Origin: Diabrotica undecimpunctata | Taxonomy: Eukaryota; Arthropoda; Insecta; Coleoptera; Chrysomelidae | Direction: 5' to 3' | Assembly: GCF_040954645.1 (NCBI RefSeq) | Contig: NC_092805.1 | Location: 76,382,257-76,446,256, forward strand | Length of the DNA: 64,000 bases | Shown here: positions 58,630 to 64,000 of the stretch, piece after piece | How positions within the stretch are numbered: position 1 is the first letter of the stretch | Layout of the letters: the number at the start of each line of letters is the position of its first letter | Program-made: the position numbers and the translations under genes | The notes under the pieces: generated by a model | Told to the model about the DNA's origin: nothing | What the model saw: only the letters and a program-made list of their open reading frames with translations | Databases searched by the model: none

Positions 58630-59588
58630 CTTCCATTAACTCATAGGTTATGTTATTTGTTGAGCTGCTTTTAATTGTTTTATATTGTGATACATTAGAT
58701 GAGTTAGGGTATAAGTTTCTTAGCAAGTTGTTTACAAAAGATCGTACCATCTCTTTATGTTGTGGTGGTAGTAATGACATTGCATGGGAGATTCCATGTT
58801 CAGTTTCCTTATTTGCACTGTAACCTTTTGATGTTGATGGCATTGATTGAGAATTTGTTGCCCAGTTTAATCTTCCCTCCGGATTAATTAATTGAGCACT
58901 ATGTTGTTTTTTGTCATATTCTGTCATGTTTGGTTTCCTTCTTTTGGTGGGTTGAGATTTGACGATTTGGTTATATTTTGGTATACTTGTGTCATTCTTT
59001 ATGGCTTCTATTCTTCTTTCTGTGATATCTATTATATTATTAGGCTTGGATTCTGTATGCAAGACAGGAAAATTCTCTTCGTTCAAAGAGTATTCCCTGT
59101 TTTCATTTTTTGGTATTTGCATGTTTGCTTCATAATATGAGATGTTAGAGAAAGACATTAGGGCTTTTATTTCTTTTTGCCGTTGGAATTCTTTACATTT
59201 TTTATCTTTAGAGATATGATCATGATTTTTACAGTGTATGCAGTATGTTTCGCAATTCGAGGCTTCCCCGTGTTGGTTTTTCCCACAGTTCTGGCACTTT
59301 GGGTTCCCTCTGCATTGATTATTACTGTAACCATATAACAGGCAGTTTCCACACATTAGGACTGGGCTGACATATGGAATAACCTTCATGGGTAATCCAT
59401 ACACCAGCACCTCCCTGGGCAGTGCTTTTCCTGTAAATGTTACGCATATGGTGGTTGTTGGTAGATAGTTTTGTTCTTTTCCCTCTTCGATAATTCTCCT
59501 ATTTAGTCTTTTTATGTCAATTACTTTACAGGATACTAATTTTGTTTCGATTGCATTTTTAATTTCTACTTCAGATATTTCTTTACAT
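58598..59588 (-). pseudogene. ORF1 C-terminal part of I-like LINE (zinc knuckles)
   Basis: The frame is open from the insertion border (59588) to the stop at 58598. It reads CKEISEVEIKNAIETKLV, RLNRRIIEEGKEQNYLPTTT and ICVTFTGKALPREV, then a CCHC-type zinc-knuckle array (CGNCLLYGYSNNQC, CQNCGKNQHGEASNC, CIHCKNHDHISKDKKC), then a polar tail with TKRRKPNMTEYDKKQ. ORF1 proteins coat LINE RNA. The apparent Met at 59410 is internal; the real start is at 63337, beyond the inserted transposon. Confidence 0.85.
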
Positions 59589-59594
59589 ATCGAT

Positions 59595-62500
59595 GGCCTA
59601 GAATGAAAAAGTCGTAAGTAGGTTTTTACAAATTATACAGGAGGAACAAAAAACTGGTTATTTTGACCAATAATGGTTTTAATGAAAAACTTTTTGGTAC
59701 CATATTAGTTTTTAGACTAATACAATGAAATTGATATTAAAAAAATCTTAATGTGTAGGCATTATGGAGAAAACCAAATTTTTTTGGACTTACGACTTTT
59801 TCAGATAACAAAATTCTAGAAATTACCTGACTTACGATATTTTCAGATATCAAAATTAAAGAAGCCAGCCTCAACATCACATTAAATACATTTATTAAGA
59901 AATTATTACAAAGTTTCAGTACAAAATAAAACTAATAAAATATAATGATTATGTTCTATAGCTTTAGAAAAGAATTTATTTTACTCGTGTGGTAATGAAT
60001 CATAGAAATTGTGCACCTCTTTTGGAAGGACACGTTTCATTTCTTGCACGTGTCTAAATTTTATAGCTGTAATCTTCGGTTTGTTTTGATATAAAGGTGT
60101 GATTCGTTGCAAGTCTTCTACAAGAGGCATTTTAATTCTGCGTGGAATATTAGAATACTCATCTTCATAACTTGTCTTTACCTTTAGCTCCCCATTTGGG
60201 CAATATTGAATACATTTTATGTCTGTCACTACAGGATCGCCTGCTTTGTTACCCGGTCTCAGAGACGAGACATAGTTTAAACTACTAAATTTCTTAAAAA
60301 AAGTATACTCAAGCCATTCAACATTTTATGGTTTCGGTTTAATTCTGGCAGTTCTACATATTTCTATGTAATTACTTGGAGAATAAATTTCTCGGTTCTG
60401 CAATTTTCTCTCAATAGTGGCATGCATAGCATCACATTCCATTTGTGTATGGCCCTTCTCTAAAATTTTTTGAGTAATTTTTATTCCTGTTTTGACAGAC
60501 GCAAGCAAGAATGTATTTGCCAAAATTGAATTCCTATTCTGGTAATTACAACCGTCACTAAAAATTATTATTTCGTTCACGAGTATAACAATATTATAGA
60601 ACAGAATTCGTCAGCATTTACTCCTCCTTCACTTTCATCCCACAAAAAACAATATCCTTCAGACGATTTTATATCGAATATTGTAAAATTGTGGACTTTT
60701 AGCTTGGTTCTGTAATAGAGTGCTGATGCCTTTAATACGGGACATAAAAGTACTGCTTGTAAGTCCATTGTTAATACAATTTTACTGTTGTCAGAGAATT
60801 TATCTGCATTTTTTTCATTCCTTGCTAGTGTCTTGTTATTTTGGTGTATCATATAATTTTCTTCACTTTTATTTCCTAATTTGTAAGCGGTGCAAAGATC
60901 ACATTGATCTTTTCGAGGACTAAACAATGATAAATTTTTGCTCTCAAAAACATTATCAAAAGTGAAAGATGAAGCCGGTTTTTGATTCATTGCATTGCAG
61001 TATGTTATATATTCACGATAAAGAGCTGCCTTTGAAGACCACATTGGTTCCAAATATAACTTTTTTGTTGATTTTCGACAATAATGCGACTCTACTTTGG
61101 GAAGAGCATCCAAAAAATTATTAATACACTTTCTAGAATCCTCAGCTTTATTTGAGCCAGCTTTAGGTTGAGCCTGCACATTTTTTTCTTCATTGGCTTG
61201 TGAAGAATCCAAAGCAGAAGCTTCTTCCTCTTCAATTTCGGACTCCCTTGTACTATTCAAAGAGTTTTTGTACTTTCCTACCCAGTCAAATACACATCTC
61301 TCTCCAATTGCCAATGTATTTGAAAAAAGTTTCTTACAAACTTTGTACTTTTCTTCAGCTGTACTAAGTTTTAGGTAGTATTCATAAGTAGTCTGTCTTC
61401 TGAATTTTTTCTTGTTTTTATATTTTCTTTTCTTGACGCTAACAATATTGACAGATTGAGCAACAAACAATTTTTTTCATCCCAATTCTGATATCCCAAA
61501 ACTGAGCAAATATTTTTTGTCTTTTGGATTCATCAAACAAAGCACATTTGAGTTTATTTCCAAGTTTACCTTTTTTGCAACCACAACGTACTTTTAATTT
61601 TCTTGCTTCTCGCCCAATAGTAAACGAATTTCCTTCTCTTCCCAAGTAATTTTGTCCTCTCATTCTCTTATCTTTATTTGACTTTTGGATCCACTCTCCC
61701 TTTCTCGGTTTACCTTTTCGTGCTCGTTTTCTTATATTTTCTGAAGAAATTTCCATGGAACTATCAGAATTGATAGGCTCATCTGTACCAATGTTTTCCA
61801 AGATTTTACAAGTCAAATTACAGTCGAACTACTAGCATTGGTCGGATCATGATGTATAGTTGCAAGATTTGCATCAGTGTTGGTTCTTTCATTTAAATCT
61901 GTATTGATGTTTTCCAAAATTGGTTTACTTGAATCTGAAGTACAACTTTTGTCACCAACAAGTCCAGGGGTATTCATTTCCAATTGCAAAGAACCATCTT
62001 CTTGGACTAAGAAATTTAGAGAACTTTCAACTACAGGAAAACTATTCATTGTAAATATTATACTCGTATTATTAGATACACTTAGCTCTAGAGGTGAAAC
62101 TGGTAGATTTGAGGTAGTTTCGTGTAGGTTTTCGTCTGCATTGATAATATCTTGCTTGATATTTACACTACATTGGATCGGTTCTGTATGTAGCTTTTGA
62201 TCCACAGGAGATTCTGTCTCGATATTCTTGCAATGAGAATTTGGTTGCAGAACGGATTTTACCATTCTAGCTCCTCAAGATTGATTGGTTTGTGATAGTA
62301 TACGATCTGTAACAAAATAAATTTAAATAAATAAAGCAAGCGTCTTTGTGCTGGTGAGATGTGAGTATGATAATGTCTAAAAATATCACCATTGATTCTA
62401 AAGAAAAATTCTGTTGCCATATGTGTCCATTTTAGAATGAAAACCGCGTAAGTCTGACCTAAGCAACTGGGACTTGGGAGTAAACAAATAAGGCACGATC

Positions 62501-62967
62501 TAAAAACTCCAGTGAAAAAGTCGTAAGTCAAGACATATGACATTTTCACTGAAGTATAATAAGCATTCTCTAGACTTACAACGTTTTCATTGAAATTTTA
62601 ATCATTTTATTCCTTTTTTAAACGCAATAAACACTAAATATTAAGCCAAATAATTAAGGAAAAACAATAGCAAATAGGAAATAAAGAGTACAAAAATGTA
62701 ATAAACTTACCCATTTTCCAAATAAATTGAGTTCTTTGCACAAATCAAAATATTATTTATCGGCACGTTTCACTCGAGATACGACAACTTCACTGGTGAA
62801 TATACAATTCAAGACTGACAACATTTCATTTTTCGCCAGGTGGCAGCAGGAGATTATTTTTCTCTCTCTCTCTCAATTGTAATGTGTGAGGCCTGTTACA
62901 CACAATACATCGATATAAAAATCTCAATATCGAAAAATATCGACTTATGACTTTTTCATTCTAGGCC
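59595..62967 (-). mobile_element. Cut-and-paste DNA transposon with ATCGAT duplication
   Basis: The 3373-bp element begins GGCCTAGAATGAAAAAGTC and ends with its near-perfect inverse (TIR about 25 bp). It is flanked by ATCGAT on both sides (59589-59594 and 62968-62973), a 6-bp target duplication within LINE ORF1. Subterminal copies of ACTTACGACTTTTTCA lie near both ends. It carries a minus-strand transposase broken by about three frameshifts and a stop. The superfamily is uncertain: a 6-bp duplication and this protein do not match hAT, Tc/mariner, piggyBac or P. Confidence 0.85.
59981..62265 (-). pseudogene. Transposase of the ATCGAT-flanked element, frameshifted
   Basis: Collinear minus-strand blocks: 62265-61813 (Ser/Thr-rich N-terminus); 61816-61439 (KGKPRKGEWIQKSNKDKRMR, NYLGREG, KVRCGCKKGKLGNKLKC with cysteines of a likely zinc module, IFAQFWDI); 61470-60577 (TYEYYL, EKYKVCKKLFSNTLAIGERC, SHYCRKSTKKLYLEP, SLFSPRKDQCDLCTAYKLGN, VLTMDLQAVLLCP); 60580-59981 (IIIFSDGCNYQNRNSILANT, GHTQMECDAMHATIERKL, SLRPGNKAGDPVVTDI, NIPRRI). 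TMDLQ, FSDGC and HTQMECDAMHATIE are candidate catalytic acidic positions of an RNase H-like fold. Frameshifts near 61815, 61465 and 60580 and a stop near 60326 inactivate it. The family is widespread in arthropods as uncharacterised proteins, but I cannot name it. Confidence 0.75.
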
Positions 62968-62973
62968 ATCGAT

Positions 62974-63337
62974 ATGTTCCTTATTATACCCTTACATGTG
63001 ACATTGTGATTTGGGATAAAGACATCATATTGTAAACTTTCCCATCTCTTAATTATCATTCACAAATAGATTTGCCGATTTAAAATCTTTAAAAACAACA
63101 CCTAACCGGTTTTTCCCTTTACGGTTAAATTTAATAATTTGCTGTAGGTTTAGGTTAAATATTGTTTTAGCAATACTTAAGATGTGAAAATTCCCTATAT
63201 TTTTGTCTTTTCCCTGTACATATACTTCGAAAGGACCGGAATCATATATATTATATTGGTTATTAATTTTTTTTTCCACTTAAATCAGGCGGGGGGTCAG
63301 GAGGTTTATCAGGATCGAGGTTAGTGTTAGTGGTCAT
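62974..63337 (-). pseudogene. ORF1 N-terminal part of I-like LINE
   Basis: ATG at 63337 starts MTTNTNLDPDKPPDPPPDLS. A nine-A run near 63270 then shifts the frame to one reading NQYNIYDSGPFEVYVQGKDK, SIAKTIFNLNLQQIIKFNRK and GVVFKDFKSANLF. A second shift near 63055 leads to the frame with WESLQYDVFIPNHNVTCKGI, which reaches the insertion site. The order and motifs (FEVYV...; YDVFIP...) are those of I-type ORF1. There are two frameshifts. Confidence 0.75.
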
Positions 63338-63500
63338 TTTCGGCTGGAGGAACCGTGCCGTGTATTTTATTACTATTAAGTATGTATGCGGTAGGATCGG
63401 GTTACAAACAAAGGATTATTAGTAATAGCCTTATTATCTATAAATACCTTGAGTTTTTCTGCAATAGATGTTATCACAACAACGTTTGAGCACAGAAAAC

Positions 63501-63694
63501 CGGTTATTAACCCTCAATTTTAGTACAGAAATGTCATGAATGACATTTCTCTCAACATGTTGGATGGAGGTAGCGATACATTTTTACGCTACCAAATTTG
63601 ACAGGCCGCTCCGGAAGTAGCGTATCGGTAGCGGTTTGATTTTGCAGACTTTTACTCAACAGTTGTGGAGCAGCTCCGTCTGCTGAACGCGCCC
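63501..63694. repeat. Repeat end with GGGCGCGTTCAG terminus (right)
   Basis: 63673-63694 is the exact reverse complement of 42773-42794. Leftward lies CGCTACC/GGTAGCG-rich sequence (about 63565-63645) similar in character to the left copy. No gene is present. Confidence 0.65.
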
Positions 63695-64000
63695 TATGAT
63701 AACCGCGTCATAGCCCGTGATACTATGCCGTGAGGTTACCAACACGAAATATTTAGGCGGTAGGTGTGTTCCTTTTTAGAATCACTTTGCCGAGTACACT
63801 GATATTACAGCCACTAGATATATTTTATTATATACGCGTAGAAATAATATTTAAAGATTTCTACTAATGTTAACTTAAAGAAATACACAATAATATGTTT
63901 AATTTAATTTGTATAAATGCATTATAAAGCGTTTTTATGAAGAACATTATTTATTCGGAACACACTGTAACTGTAATCGAAGGAAGGTGATAGTTTGGCA
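63695..64000. other. Unassigned right edge
   Basis: No coding sequence or repeat was recognised to the window end. Confidence 0.4.

Larger units (their letters stand above)
54780..63500 (-). mobile_element. I-clade-like LINE, nearly full length, split by a DNA transposon
   Basis: Minus-strand order: 5' leader (to 63338), ORF1 (63337-62974 and 59588-58598, interrupted by the 3.37-kb insertion), ORF2 (58629-54901) and a 3' untranslated part to about 54780. The ORF1-ORF2 overlap is 32 bp. The combination of ORF1 zinc knuckles, endonuclease, RT and a C-terminal RNase H places it near the I superfamily. Excluding the insertion it spans about 5.3 kb. Exact ends and target duplication are not resolved. 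Confidence 0.85.

Noticed and set aside
42773..63694. A giant Maverick- or Starship-like element bounded by the 22-bp inverted repeats
   Set aside because: No polymerase, retroviral-type integrase of its own, capsid or tyrosine recombinase occurs inside. The content is independent transposons. It is kept only as a repeat observation.

Overview
This is a eukaryotic, almost certainly insect or other arthropod, genomic window: AT-rich, with spliced genes, long (AT)n microsatellites, a 100-base N assembly gap (41401-41500), and transposable elements (TEs) of nearly every class. Element types such as baculovirus-F-like env, I-type and RTE-type LINEs, Penelope-like elements (PLEs) and Tc/mariner-like DDE elements fit an insect; a beetle is plausible but cannot be shown from this sequence. 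I found no intact host gene. The only host-like coding sequence is a broken ETS-domain segment at 40014-40290.

Layout. 1-9990: decayed PLE, LINE and hAT remnants, a foldback element, an RTE-like LINE (about 5250-8637, minus) and a scrambled PLE copy. 10012-12010: remains of an endogenous errantivirus-like element (integrase tail plus env, minus) with a partial internal duplication. 12142-13669: a probable solo LTR inside an (AT)n tract. 13.7-20.7 kb: LINE, Tc/mariner-like and PLE fragments. 21.9-27.8 kb: two nearly identical PLE copies in a head-to-head inverted pair, each with a hammerhead-ribozyme motif near its 3' end. 27897-36057: a young, nearly intact Ty3/gypsy LTR retrotransposon in (AT)n. 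36.1-42.9 kb: mostly unrecognised AT-rich DNA with small fragments, the ETS pseudo-exon and a CA-rich minisatellite at the gap. 42.9-43.8 kb: a PIF/Harbinger-like remnant.

43873-51258 is the best-preserved DNA transposon, with 308-bp terminal inverted repeats (TIRs) and AT flanks. It carries two convergent spliced genes: a SWIM-finger/YqaJ-nuclease protein and a THAP-DDE_Tnp_4 transposase. This organisation matches the ISL2EU (IS4EU) group of the PIF/Harbinger assemblage. LINE fragments lie between its two genes.

54.8-63.5 kb: an I-clade-like LINE on the minus strand (ORF1 with zinc knuckles, ORF2 endonuclease-RT-RNase H). Its ORF1 is split by a 3373-bp cut-and-paste transposon (59595-62967) flanked by a 6-bp ATCGAT duplication and carrying repeated subterminal motifs and a frameshifted transposase of a family I cannot name.

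The genes do not form a host pathway. The window is a nest of TEs in which PLEs and LTR elements repeatedly abut (AT)n tracts. Coordinates of degenerate elements are approximate; all calls are from reading the sequence without database searches.
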